From: Lepidostoma basale
Taxonomy: Eukaryota > Arthropoda > Insecta > Trichoptera > Lepidostomatidae
NCBI GenBank assembly: GCA_022606425.2
Contig: JAHDVF020000060.1
Location: forward strand, 496,001 to 560,000
Length of the DNA stretch: 64,000 bases
Direction of reading: 5' to 3'
This document shows, piece after piece, positions 38,813-47,830 of this stretch. The notes below the pieces were generated by a model. It had not been told where the DNA came from, did not search any database, and saw only the letters and a list, made by a program, of their open reading frames with translations. Numbering within the stretch: the stretch's first letter is position 1; each line of letters begins with the position of its first letter. Made by a program: the position numbers and the translations under genes.

Positions 38813-39512
38813 ACCACTCCGATAGACATGGCCAGCCCATCGCCACTTCAGCCCGCCCATCCTCAGAACCACCTCAGTCACCTTGGTTTGTTGTCGAATT
38901 AATTCGTTTCTAAATCTGTCCCTCAAGGTTATTCCAAGCATTACGTTTTGTCAGTGTCCACGTCTCGGTTCCGTACGTCATGACTAGCAAGACGCACTGG
39001 TTCAAAACTTAAGTCTTGAGGAATTGTGGTATTTTAGAGGTGAGAACATTGCGTAATTTTCCAAAGGCCCAACCCAACTGAATTCTTCTGTCGACTTCTT
39101 TCTCGAAATTGTTTATATCCAGTTGTATGTTTTGGCCAAGATATATATATTCTTGTACCACTTCCAGAGTTGACCCATCAACGGTTACTGATTTCGGGAT
39201 AATATGTTCATTATACATGAATTTCGTCTTGTCCAAATTCATCCCGAGACCCACTCATCTGGATGCAGTGTTCAGTTCATCAAGCATGCCTTCGAATTCC
39301 CACACAGATTCCGCCAGAATGACAATGTCATCTGCAAAGCGAAGGTGGGAAATGCACTCACCATTTATGTTGAGGCCACGTTCAAACCAGTCCAGAGTTT
39401 TAAATATATCTTCCAAAGCACATGTGAACAGCTTCGGAGATATCACATATCCTTGTCTGACTCTGTTTGGTCTTCTGGTTTTGGATTTGCACAGACATTG
39501 TGGCATTATTAC
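38813..39512 (-). mobile_element. LINE-J with reverse-transcriptase end
   Basis: Minus strand: VRQGYVISPKLFTCALEDIF, GLNINGECISHLRFADDIVI (FADD is the catalytic box of the reverse transcriptase), LAESVWEFEGMLDELNTASR, stop, GLGMNLDKTKFMYNEHIIPK, EVVQEYIYLGQNIQLDINNF, EKEVDRRIQLGWAFGKLRNV, decayed LTYGTETW region, MLGITLRDRFRNELIRQQTK and GGLKWRWAGHVYRS. It is one of only two places where the catalytic motif is preserved. Confidence 0.85.
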
Positions 39513-39574
39513 TAAGGTGACCCTATGTAATAATGTTTTTTTTTTATCATTTTAAAATGTATCATTTTCTTATT

Positions 39575-40110
39575 CAAGTGCCCTATCGGGTCCCCCCAAC
39601 GCTGGCGATCACCTCGGCGATCCTGTCCCTGTCCTGCGCCGCTTGGAACAGCTCCTCCACACTTCGGATGCCGGTCCACTCCCTCACGTTTCGCAGCCAG
39701 GACATTTGTCACCTACCGGGCCCTCGGCGTCCCTGAATTTTCCCCTCCAATATCAGTTGGAGAAGGTGGTACTTTTCCCCACGCAGTATATGACCCAGAT
39801 GTGAGATCTTTCGAACCTTGATAGTTGATAACAATTCCCTGTCAACTCTAGCTCGCCTCAGGACTTCGGTATTGGTAACCATGTCTGTCCAGGGAACTCT
39901 GAGCATTCGGCGATAGAGCCACATTTCAAATGCTTCCAGTCTGTTCATTGAGTTTACTTTCAAGGTCCAAGTTTCACATCCGTATAATAAAACAGACCAC
40001 ACATAGTATTTGTCCATTCTCAGGCGGAGTTTCAAGTTAACGTTATCATTGCAGAAGAGTGATTTCATTTTATTAAACGTAGCTCTTGCTGCCTCAATTC
40101 TGGATTTTAT
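39575..40110 (-). mobile_element. LINE-G C-terminal region
   Basis: Open for 119 codons: MKSLFCNDNVNLKLRLRMDK, YYVWSVLLYGCETWTLKVNS, MNRLEAFEMWLYRRMLRVPW, TDMVTNTEVLRRARVDRELL, KISHLGHILRGEKYHLLQLI, GKIQGRRGPGR, then after a frameshift the WLRNVREWTGIRSVEELFQA block and IAEVIASVGG. The very close match with 21.6 kb includes non-coding positions. Confidence 0.85.
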
Positions 40111-40500
40111 CTCTACATCTGTATATCAGTTGTAAAACTCCAATAATGTTTGTGTCTTTGACCGGTTTCGGCATTTCGCTGCCACCTTCTAGAGTGAATT
40201 GAAGAACTGGAGCGATTTCTAGAGTGACCATCGAATTTGGAAAAATTGGCGGGTGTACGTTTCAAGGGGTTGGAGTGTAGAGAATTTCATGAAATGTATG
40301 AAGCGGTTCATCATTTTTTTTGTAATTACTTCTAATTTACGAGCACCCAGTACCCGGAGAGTTTGAGATACATAATGACTCTTCTTTCGCCCGGCGTGTA
40401 AAAATACACTGTATTACAACCCAATTGATGTCATTACATACTTAGTATTGTAATGCAGTGGTGGGTGGTGAGAATTATATAATTGAACAATTTTTTTTAA
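40111..40500. other. Unique stretch with triplicated words
   Basis: TTCTAGAGTGA occurs twice at 40.19-40.22 kb. No element identified. Confidence 0.35.
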
Positions 40501-40645
40501 TCCATCCAGACTCACCCTAATTGTGTTGCACGGTCAACCCCATGGTAGACGACCCCTGGGCAGACCATCATAGATATGGATCGACAGCTGGGAGTCAACC
40601 TCGCAGGAGGTCAATTCCGCTTAAGAAACAGGCTAACTTCTAGAG
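40501..40645 (+). mobile_element. LINE-L-like tail fragment
   Basis: CCCTGGGCAGACCATCATAG, GGATCGACAGCTGGGAGTCAACC and AGGAGGTCAATTCCGC correspond to the GRPxxRWIDSWESTSQEEQ end of LINE-L, decayed. Confidence 0.5.
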
Positions 40646-40674
40646 ATGTCACTCCAGGCGGTTTCTAGCAATGC

Positions 40675-40955
40675 GCTAAATGGCGGTCGCCTCTCACAGT
40701 GCATTAAAAAGATCTATCTTTTCATAGATGGCGTTAGTGTGTAGATTGAAATTGGTCTTACAGATTAACATATTATATAACTTCCAAAAATTTGTCAGAC
40801 ATGGTGGTCATAAGAAAAAAGGTGGAATGGGGAATGTTGTATTACATAAAGCGTGCGCTTAACCCAACCAATGACAGGTCGTAAGTCCTGTAAACATCTC
40901 GATCAACCATATTCTGTTTCCTATTTGCATCTTCGTCTCTATTGAGATACAATTG
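40675..40955 (+). repeat. Repeat X, copy 3
   Basis: AGATGGCGTTAGTGTGTAGA, ACTTCCAAAAATTTGTCAGAC, GGTGGTCATAAGAAAAAA, GACAGGTCGTAAGTCCTGT and TCTCTATTGAGATACAATT in order. It is followed by a TTTGA-type tail and then a LINE-T end. Confidence 0.7.
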
Positions 40956-41034
40956 ATTCTTGAATTGATTTGATTTGAAAGGTCCATCTTCTCTGTCTAC
41001 CCCTCCGGAGAAACGGCGTGATGGTTAGTTAGTT
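40956..41034 (+). mobile_element. LINE-T 3' terminus after a TTTGA tract
   Basis: GAATTGATTTGATTTGAAAG is a LINE-Q-type tail. GGTCCATCTTCTCTGTCTACCCC-UCCG-GAG hairpin and GATGGTTAGTTAG belong to LINE-T. Very short copies of both tails sit side by side. Confidence 0.6.
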
Positions 41035-41342
41035 ACTCGAACAATATTACTGGGCTCTTATGCCTACATAAAATTACGTGTATATATGACAACGTAGTTA
41101 TAACAGAGTTTATTCACGTGAAATTACCATAATTATTCTTCCGACAGCGTATGGGCCATCCAGTGTCTGCCCACCAATATTCACCAACCGTAACAAACCG
41201 TTATTCGCCGCACAAAAGCTTCGTAATATGCATACAAGTATATTTATTCATAAAAGCAATTGCGTCATATGACCGTTATACACAAGAACAATGTAGAACA
41301 GATGTACATAAGAAAAAACATGTTTTTAGCTTAGTTTTATAT
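41035..41342. other. Unique stretch
   Basis: No recognised element. Confidence 0.4.
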
Positions 41343-42140
41343 TAACTAACTAACTTACCGTCTCCCCGGAGGGGTAGGCAGAAAGAATGGAACGCCACGC
41401 TGTTCTGTCCTGACATACTTCTCTCGATTCCTCTACATTCATACATCTTGTCATGCACGCACGTCGATTCTTCACGTGACCGACATTCAATATTTGATTG
41501 ATTTGATCGTGCCACATTTTCCTCGGCCTTTCTCTATTTCTAGCTCCGTCCACGCCTTTTACCTTTACCATTCTGTCTTCACTCATTCTTTCCATGTGTC
41601 CAAACCATCTTACTGACCCTTTCCTTATTTTCTTCATAACACTTTCATTCGCACTCCATTCACTTCTTATACTTGCATTTGTCACTCTATCATATACAGA
41701 TTTTTCCACACATTCGTCTTAGAGATCTCATTTCTACTGCATTTATTCTACTTTCTTCATCATTCTTTTGCCAGTTCCATGCTTCACTTCCATACATAAG
41801 GGTCGGTACAAGAACACCATTGTGCACTGCCATCTTAGCTTTTTTGGATAGGCTTTTGTTTGCGATGACAACTTTAAGTGCACAATTTATTATGTTGCCT
41901 GCCCCTTTCTTTCAATATCCTTCTCCACCCTCCCATCCTTTGTAAACATACTTCCTAATTAAACAAATTCATCCACTTGTTCCAGATTTTCACCGTTTAC
42001 ACTAATGTTGCAGACTGTAATGCTTCCTTCTTTTTCGAAAATCATTACCTTGGATTTATTCACATTCATCATCAAATCGTATCGCTTGCATACCTCATAC
42101 ATACTAGACACCAGGGCTTGCAGTTCATGCTCGTTATACC
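41343..42140 (-). mobile_element. LINE-Ta C-terminus, longest upstream reach
   Basis: From hairpin CCCC-UCCG-GGG upstream: CMNVEESREVCQDRTAWRSI, GARNRERPRKMWHDQINQIL, GSVRWFGHMERMSEDRMVKV, KSVYDRVTNASIRSEWSANE, then ALKVVIANKSLSKKAKMAVH, EQVDEFV*LGSMFTKDGRVE and MNVNKSKVMIFEKEGSITVC (the NKSK segment right after the reverse transcriptase). It is joined to an HHR-A element at 42140. Confidence 0.85.
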
Positions 42141-42400
42141 TAGGAAATTTAAAAACATTGTTTAATCAACTTAATAAAAATATATTAAAAAAACACGACA
42201 TGTTTCGGAGGATACCTCCATCTTCAGGTGTAAAAATTTAATAAAAACTAAACAAAGAAAGACTAATAAAAAACGCACTTAAAATTCGATACAATAATTA
42301 AAATTTAAAGATTAACCTATGCTATTTGTTATAAGTAGGTACCTACTAACAATTATTTTTTAACAGTAAGAACTAATAAATAATATTAAATAATAATAAT
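42141..42400 (-). repeat. HHR-A element
   Basis: TACCTAGGAAATTTAAAAAC, the ribozyme (42192-42232), AAACTAAACAAAGAAAGAC, TAACCTATGCTATTTGTTATAAG and TAAGAACTAATAAATAATAT. The terminal GGAATTCC box is lacking at the LINE-Ta side. Confidence 0.65.
42192..42232 (-). ncRNA. HHR-A candidate hammerhead ribozyme, intact core
   Basis: ACAC, CUGAAGA, U, GGAGG-UAU-CCUCC, GAAA, CAUG, UC, GUGU. All core positions agree with 23551-23592, and only the stem II loop differs (UAU against UUU). Confidence 0.6.
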
Positions 42401-42965
42401 ACGTGTATATGATAGTATCAGTAGAGAGAAACTGTATGATGTTCTCTTGAACTTCAAAATCCCTACGAAGTTAGTAAGACTGGTAAAAGCAACCATGGAT
42501 AATACAAAACGTAGAGTCAAGATAGGAGGAGAGCTTACAGATCAATTCACAGGGTCTCAAACAAGGTGATGGTTTAGCCCCAACACTTTTTAACCTGAGT
42601 TTGGAATATGCCATAAGGAAAACTTACCACCTTAACACGAATCCCAACACATACTTTCAAAGCAGCTAGATCATAGGATATGCAGACGACCTTAACATTG
42701 TAGGAAGATCCTTAGCAGCCGTACAAGAAGTATTTGAGCCTTTAGAGACAGCAGCCAAGGAGGTGGGTTTAATTATAAACGAAGAAAACACAAAAATAAT
42801 GAAACAAAAGGAATGCAACCCATAACTCAAGATACCATCAGATTCAAGGATAGATACAACTTTAAGATGGTGAGGACTTCACTTACCTGGGCTCGTCTAT
42901 AACAAAAGAAAACGAATATCACAAGGAAATCGAAAGAAGAATCACAATTGGCAACAAAACATTCT
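42401..42965 (+). mobile_element. LINE reverse-transcriptase fragment
   Basis: Codons read YDSISREKLYDVLLNFKIPT, KLVRLVKATMDNTKRRVKIG, the GLKQGDGLAPTLFNLSLEYA block (palm motif with GD), IGYADDLNIVGRSLAAVQEV (catalytic YADD) and FEPLETAAKEVGLIINEENT. Then comes a diverged FTYLGSSITKENEYHKEIER and RITIGNKT segment. Stops and a frameshift near QTR*W and 42670. This is the most complete reverse-transcriptase palm in the window; no family link to LINE-T is proven. Confidence 0.8.
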
Positions 42966-43180
42966 TCTCTCTAGAGATCGACGTTTTTCTTTTTCGTGAA
43001 AGTACGATCAGGAGACAAATACTCTTGACTTTGGAGCGTGTCTTATATTCCTAGTGTCGAACCCTCTCTCATGCGTTCCTGGTATTATATAAATGTTTTA
43101 TGTTTTACTTGTTCTCAATAGATGCCCTAAACTATAATTGTTGTTTGTCTGTAAATCTTTTGAGAAAATAAACTAATTTT
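42966..43180 (+). mobile_element. LINE-Q 3' fragment
   Basis: SLEIDVFLFRESTIRRQILL and TLERVLYS, then 3' UTR TCGAACCCTCTCTCATGCG and a short tail. Confidence 0.75.
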
Positions 43181-43184
43181 TAAA

Positions 43185-43675
43185 ATGAAGGAAGGATGAA
43201 AAAAAGAAGGATAAAAAAAGGAAGGATGAAAGTAGAATAAATGCAGTAGAAATGATATCTCTTAGACGAATGTGTGGATATTCTGTGTATGATAGAGTGT
43301 CGAATGAAAATATAAGAATTGAATGCGGTGCGAATGATGGTGTCATGAACAAAATAATGAAAGGATCATTAAGATGGTTTGGACATATGGAAAGAATGAA
43401 TGAAGAAAGAATGGTAAAAAAATTATATATTAATGATGTAAATGGTACCAGAAATAGAGGAAGACCAAGGAAAACGTGGCACGATCAAATAAATCAAATA
43501 TTGAATGTCGGCCATGTGAGGAGTCAGAGAAATCGACGCGCGTGCATGACACGATGTATGAATGTTGAGGAAGCGAGAGAAATATGTCAGGAAAGGAAGG
43601 TGTGGCAGTCCATTCTTTCTGCCTACCCCTTCGGGGAGACGGCGTGATGGTTAGTTAGTTAGTTAGTTAACTAAT
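43185..43675 (+). mobile_element. LINE-Ta C-terminus, open to its normal stop
   Basis: 131 codons open: MISLRRMCGYSVYDRVSNEN, GANDGVMNKIMKGSLRWFGH, MERMNEERMVKKLYINDVNG, TRNRGRPRKTWHDQINQILN, VGHVRSQRNRRACMTRCMNV, EEAREICQERKVWQSILSAY, PFGETA, stop inside the hairpin/GGCGTGATGG zone, and (TTAG)n. It is the best reference for the family 3' end: the stop codon TGA lies 3' of the CCCC-UUCG-GGG hairpin, so the hairpin is coding. Confidence 0.9.
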
Positions 43676-43694
43676 TTTTATTATTATTATTTTG

Positions 43695-43893
43695 TTGAAT
43701 CGCTCTTTACATGACATGATAGCTATCATAGTGATTCTCGTGATAGGTAGCTAATCTATCGTCATTTTATTGTCACGTGAATTCTACAGCAGACCAAAGA
43801 CAGTGTGACAATCACACTGCCCTCGCCGGGAATCGAACCCGGAACATTCGGGGTGGCAGTAAATGCACTTACCACTCGGCCACGAAGGTCGTC
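43695..43893 (-). mobile_element. SINE S2
   Basis: Minus strand: GACCTTCGTGGCCGAGTGG box A, GGTTCGATTCC box B, the body to GCTATCATGTCATG. A TTTGATTTGATTTT tract abuts its head. Confidence 0.8.
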
Positions 43894-43899
43894 AATTTG

Positions 43900-44284
43900 A
43901 TTTGATTTTAATTGAATCATATTAGACCCAAATAATGGAAAATTGTTAAAAGCATGTGAAAGAAGAAGAGGTTAATTTGTAACATAATTCTTGCAAGTCG
44001 TAACCAATCAGGAAACGTGTGAAGTATTTTCGGAAATCAGGTAAATAGGGAAGCGTGGGCGAAGTTTTTTCATACATTTTCCGACATTTGGGCGTCCGCC
44101 CAACCAGGTGGCGCGTAAGTAGGGCGGCATTTGTGCTTTCCGCAAAGCCGAACAACAAGGAAGCTCTGTATCGAACATTACCTAACTGGATCAAGGCACT
44201 TTACAACCAGTGGGGTAGATAGGTATACCAAAAACACCCTGACAATATTCAATCTTAATTTATTGTTTCTTGAACAATGATATC
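43900..44284. other. Unassigned, one ORF on minus strand
   Basis: 43946-44194 (minus) is open for 82 codons with several cysteines and aromatic residues but no recognised domain. The GC-richer middle (GGGCGTCCGCCCAACCAGG) suggests an old coding or element sequence. Confidence 0.3.
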
Positions 44285-44685
44285 TCTCTCTCTGGTTTAA
44301 TTCCTGGGATTGGTTTGCAGCAATTTCCTCTATTCTTCTCTTCCATTCTTCCCTGTCTTGTGCGGCTCATTTGAAATGTGCATATGATGAGCAGCGCACG
44401 TCCACCAACAGGTCCTCCAGGTAATCTCGGCGTGGGCGTCCCCTAGAGTTTGTCCCATCGGTCATATCCTCCATTATGGCATGCAAAAGGCCTTATTGTC
44501 GTATTACATGGCCGATCCATCTTGCACGTCTTTCGGACAAGGTCTTCTATAGGACCACATCTCAAAAGCCTCTAATCTCCGTTTATCTCTTTCGGAAAGG
44601 CACTATGTCTCGCAGCCGTACATCAAGATACTCCATACATAGTCTTGATGAGGAGTATTCTCAGTTTTAGGTCTATATATATTAT
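44285..44685 (-). mobile_element. LINE-K C-terminal fragment
   Basis: As at 36.1 kb: the MSCAAQDREEWKRIEEIAANQ end, DSRGRPRRDYLEDLLVDV, KDVQDGSAM region, then HLFRKRxLRCGPIED and SILMYGCET-like codons upstream. Decayed in two frames. Confidence 0.7.
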
Positions 44686-44734
44686 TCGATTCTATTATTT
44701 ACGACATTTTATTAAATGCAAGCCTAGCCTGATA

Positions 44735-44742
44735 TACGAGTA
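44735..44742 (+). other. TA-CGAG-TA octamer
   Basis: GATA-TACGAGTA-TACGG. No homologous copy is available to show an insertion. Confidence 0.35.
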
Positions 44743-44794
44743 TACGGCCTCATACATATACAATGATATGTATAAGGTATAATCCACTAATTAT

Positions 44795-45020
44795 TTTTTA
44801 AATATTAAAAAACACGCCATGTTTCGGAGGATACCTCCATCTTCAGGTGTAAAAATATAATAAAAACTAAACAAAGAAAGACTAAATTAAAAACGCATTT
44901 AAAATTCGATACAATAATTCAAATTTAAAAATTAACCTGGGCTATTTGATATAAGTACTAATATTTTATTTAACAGTAAGATCTAATAAATAATATCAAA
45001 TAATAATAATACATGAGGAT
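44795..45020 (-). repeat. HHR-A element, left of a head-to-head pair
   Basis: Carries the motif at 44812-44852 and the usual distal segments to TAATATCAAATAATAAT. About 165 bp separate it from the oppositely oriented copy at 45185. Confidence 0.65.
44812..44852 (-). ncRNA. HHR-A hammerhead motif, cleavage site mutated
   Basis: The core is intact to GAAACAUG, then GC instead of UC (U16.1 to G), so the conserved A15.1-U16.1 pair is lost. Predicted inactive. Confidence 0.5.
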
Positions 45021-45184
45021 AATATTAAAAAAATATATAAAAATTGTTATTTAGGAAAAACATACATTTGAAAAGACATGCTTTATATAGAAATGAATAA
45101 ATGATTAATTTGCATTTGATTGGAAATGGGAGCTTGGGAGATTAAATGTAGACAAAGTATGGAGAAAGGAGTATATAAATAAGT

Positions 45185-45350
45185 TATTTGTTTAGTTTTT
45201 ATTATATTTTTACACCTGAAGATGGAGGTATCCTCCGAAACATATCTTATTTTTTAATATATATTTTTAATAATTAGTGGATTAAACAAAGTTATTTTAA
45301 ATTTCCTAAGTATATTACTATAAAAATCCACAGTGTTAATGCTAAGGCGT
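45185..45350 (+). repeat. HHR-A element, right of a head-to-head pair
   Basis: TTGTTTAGTTTTTATTATAT, the motif at 45211-45252, TTAGTGGATTAAACAAAG, TTTCCTAAGTATATTACTA and the end box ATCCACAGTGTTAATGC. It is joined directly to LINE-Ta at 45352. Confidence 0.65.
45211..45252 (+). ncRNA. HHR-A hammerhead motif, stem III mutated
   Basis: ACAC, CUGAAGA, U, GGAGG-UAU-CCUCC, GAAA, CAUA, UC, then UUAU. The catalytic residues and UC are present. Stem III has lost a G-C pair and stem I its GUGU partner. Confidence 0.5.
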
Positions 45351-45352
45351 TA

Positions 45353-46063
45353 AGTTGTATGAGGTATGCATGCGAAATGATCCGATGATGAATGTAAATA
45401 AGTCCAAGGTAATGATTTTCGAAAAAGAAGAAATCATGACAGTCTGCAACATTAGCGTGAATGGTGAAAATTTGGAGCAAGAAGATGAGTTCGTGTATTT
45501 AGGTAGTATGTTTACAAAAGATGGGCGAGTGGAGAGGGATATTGAAAGTTGGGTTGGGGCAGGCAACAAAGTGAATAGTCCACTCAAAGTTGTCATCACA
45601 AACAAAAACCTATCCAAAATAGCTAATATGGCAGTGCACAATGGTGTTCTTGTACCGACCCTTATGTATGGAAGCGAAGCATGGAACTGGCAAAAGAAGG
45701 ATGAAAGTAGAATAAATGCAGTAGAAATGAGATCTCTTAGACGAATGTGCGGTGAAAGTGAATGCGGTGCGAATGATGGTGTTTTGAACACAGTAATGTA
45801 AGGATCATTAAGATGGTTTGGACTTATGGAAAGAATGAATGAAGAAATAAAAGTAAAAAAATATATGATAACGATGTAAATGGTACCAGAAAAAGAGGAA
45901 GACCGAGGAAAACGTGGCACGATCAAATAAATCAAATATTTAATGTCGGCCATTGTGGAGTCAGAGAAATCGACGCGCGTGCATGACACGACGTATGAAT
46001 GTTGAGGAACCGAGAGAAATGTGTCAGGAAAGAAAAGTCTGGCAGTCCATTCTTTCTGCCTTC
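45353..46063 (+). mobile_element. LINE-Ta C-terminus, 148 codons open
   Basis: MYEVCMRNDPMMNVNKSKVM, IFEKEEIMTVCNISVNGENL, EQEDEFVYLGSMFTKDGRVE, RDIESWVGAGNKVNSPLKVV, MAVHNGVLVPTLMYGSEAWN, WQKKDESRINAVEMRSLRRM, then a deletion (the SVYDR segment) and a stop after NTVM. The following GRPRKTWHDQINQ block is frameshifted. It reaches the segment just after the palm of the reverse transcriptase. Confidence 0.85.
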
Positions 46064-46430
46064 TTCATTCATTCTTTCCATGTGTTCAAACCATCTTTAT
46101 GATATTATATTTTCATTATTTTGTTCATAACACTTTCATTCGCATTGTGCAACACTTCTTATACATTCATTCGACACTCTATCATATGTAGATTTTCAAC
46201 ACATTTGTCTAAGAGATCTCATTTCTACTGCATTTATTCCAGTTTCATCCTTCTTTTATTAGTTCCATGCTTCACTTCCATACATAAGATTATATTACAT
46301 AAAAAAAATATAAAATTATGCATTGCTTACTTCTATATTCTTAACTAACTAACTTACTCCCCGAAAGGGTAGGCAGAAAGAATAGATCGCCACACTGTTG
46401 TTTCCTGACATACTTCTTTAGCTTTTTTAT
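46064..46430 (-). mobile_element. Two LINE-Ta fragments, inverted to the preceding copy
   Basis: 46064-46290 covers GHMERMNEE back to SEAWN*KKDETGINAVEMRS. 46345-46430 is a 3' end with hairpin CCCTTTCGGGG and TTAGTTAGTTAAG. The joint at 46063 is head-to-head inside TTCTGCC/TTCTTC. Confidence 0.65.
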
Positions 46431-46439
46431 TGTTTCTTG

Positions 46440-46560
46440 AACAATGATGTAAAACTCCATATTAAATAATTAATACGAATGAAAACGTCAATTTTCTAGA
46501 AGTTTTATTATATTTTATGGGAATGACATGTTTCGCCCTTCTAAGGCTTTATCAAATGTA
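46440..46560 (-). repeat. HHR-B repeat copy
   Basis: GTAAAACTCCATATTAAATAAT, GAAAACGTCAATTTTCTAG, TTTTATTATATTTTATGGGA, then minus-strand UUGAUAAAGCCUUAGAAGGGCGAAACAUGUC at 46525-46555. The best-preserved HHR-B flank. Confidence 0.6.
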
Positions 46561-46612
46561 GCCATTTTAATGCTACAGGAGGGAGGTATTAAAACCATGT
46601 AATTGGTAAATG

Positions 46613-47170
46613 AAAACTAACTAACCATCACGCTGTCTCCCCGAAAGGGTAGGCAGAAATAATGGATTGTCACACTTTTACTGATGCGGCACTCCGTCCT
46701 TCTCATTTCGCTCCGCGGGAGACGCGGTGTGATGGGTTGCGAACCTCATCGCCACCAATAGGCATCTCCCGCGCACACTTCGATCGTCCAACACCCACAA
46801 AATAAATCTAAAATAAATAATATAAAATACAATGATATGAAATAAAATAACAAAATAAAAATAATTTAACACAAAATTTTCTTTTTAGATGGTGCACATA
46901 TTGTCTATTTAATTTATGTTCCACCTATCCACTGTTTTTTTAATTTACCACATCATGTAATAACACATAATGTTTTTTTCGATGTTGCACATGTTGACAT
47001 GGACGATCCGGACTTTTGTGTTTATTTAATTTATGTTACACGTATTTACCGTTTTTTAAATTAGCTGTAATTAGGCACTTAACCAGCAAGAACTTAAAAA
47101 TAATATTGAAGAAATTATTCAAATTGTCATTGGAACAAATGAAAAATTTATTTTTACACCTGTAAAATTC
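46613..47170 (-). mobile_element. NA1 copy
   Basis: Same order as 34.97-35.60 kb, on the minus strand: LINE-T tail and CCCTTTCGGGG hairpin, CGCGGGAGACGCGGTGTGA, the AT-rich block, both GTTACACG modules, and the TTGTCATTGGAACAAATG end at 47.13 kb. A 64-codon frame is partly shared with the 1.4-kb copy. Confidence 0.75.
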
Positions 47171-47559
47171 TTTATAAAAACGAAAAAACTAATAAAATAT
47201 AACTAATATCGGTAAATGATCAATAAAATAAATAATAAATAGTGTCATGCACGCATGTCGATTTCTCCGACTTTTCACTCAACTTCTCTTTTCTTCGCGT
47301 AGCTTATGGCAAGCTGGTAAAGCATATTGTGATTTATTGATTTCACGTAATAACAAATGAATTTCTATATAAATATATGCACATAGAGAAATTAATTGAT
47401 ATTGCGACCTAGATATTCGTGGGTAACTATGTTAATGGGAGAAAATAGAAAAGGCCCATTGAAACCTTAAGGGGGTCATTGAAGCTACCGGCCACTATAC
47501 ACGTTAGATAAACAATATTTGGGAAAGGGACAAATACACGATAAATTTATAAAAAAATC
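47171..47559. other. Unassigned stretch
   Basis: A short LINE-T-like piece (GTCATGCACGCATGTCGATTTC at about 47.25 kb). Otherwise no recognised element. Confidence 0.4.
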
Positions 47560-47830
47560 ATTATTTCCAATCCTAATAGATGACGCAAGTGTAGAGTGAA
47601 CTTAAATATGTAAAGATAGGCGTGGAATCCTACCATATATACAAGTTCAAAAAATTTGTCAGACGTGGTGGTCATAAGAAAAAATGCGGAATGGGGAAGG
47701 TTGTTAAACATGTAGCGATCGCTCAACCCAACCAAAGACAGGTCATAAGTCCTGTAAGCGCCTCGGCCACCACATTCTGTTCCCAGAAAACAATTTACAT
47801 CTTCGTCTCTATTGAGATACAATTAATTCT
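47560..47830 (+). repeat. Repeat X, copy 4
   Basis: AGATGACGCAAGTGTAGA, GTTCAAAAAATTTGTCAGACG, GGTGGTCATAAGAAAAAATG, GACAGGTCATAAGTCCTGT and TCTCTATTGAGATACAATT. The minus strand is open for 91 codons through this copy but the other copies have stops, so coding is unlikely. Confidence 0.7.

Noticed and set aside
38657..42965. Reverse-transcriptase motifs as an endogenous retrovirus
   Set aside because: The FADD and YADD boxes are followed by LINE-type C-terminal blocks (YLGS, GITLRDRFRN, WAGH), not by RNase H and integrase, and no LTRs flank them.
43650..43675. (TTAG)n as insect telomeric DNA
   Set aside because: The insect telomere unit is TTAGG. These are 4-base LINE tails of two to five units always preceded by GGCGTGATGG.
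44000..44230. Minus-strand ORF as a zinc-finger gene
   Set aside because: Cysteine spacing does not fit a zinc finger and the frame has no support beyond openness.
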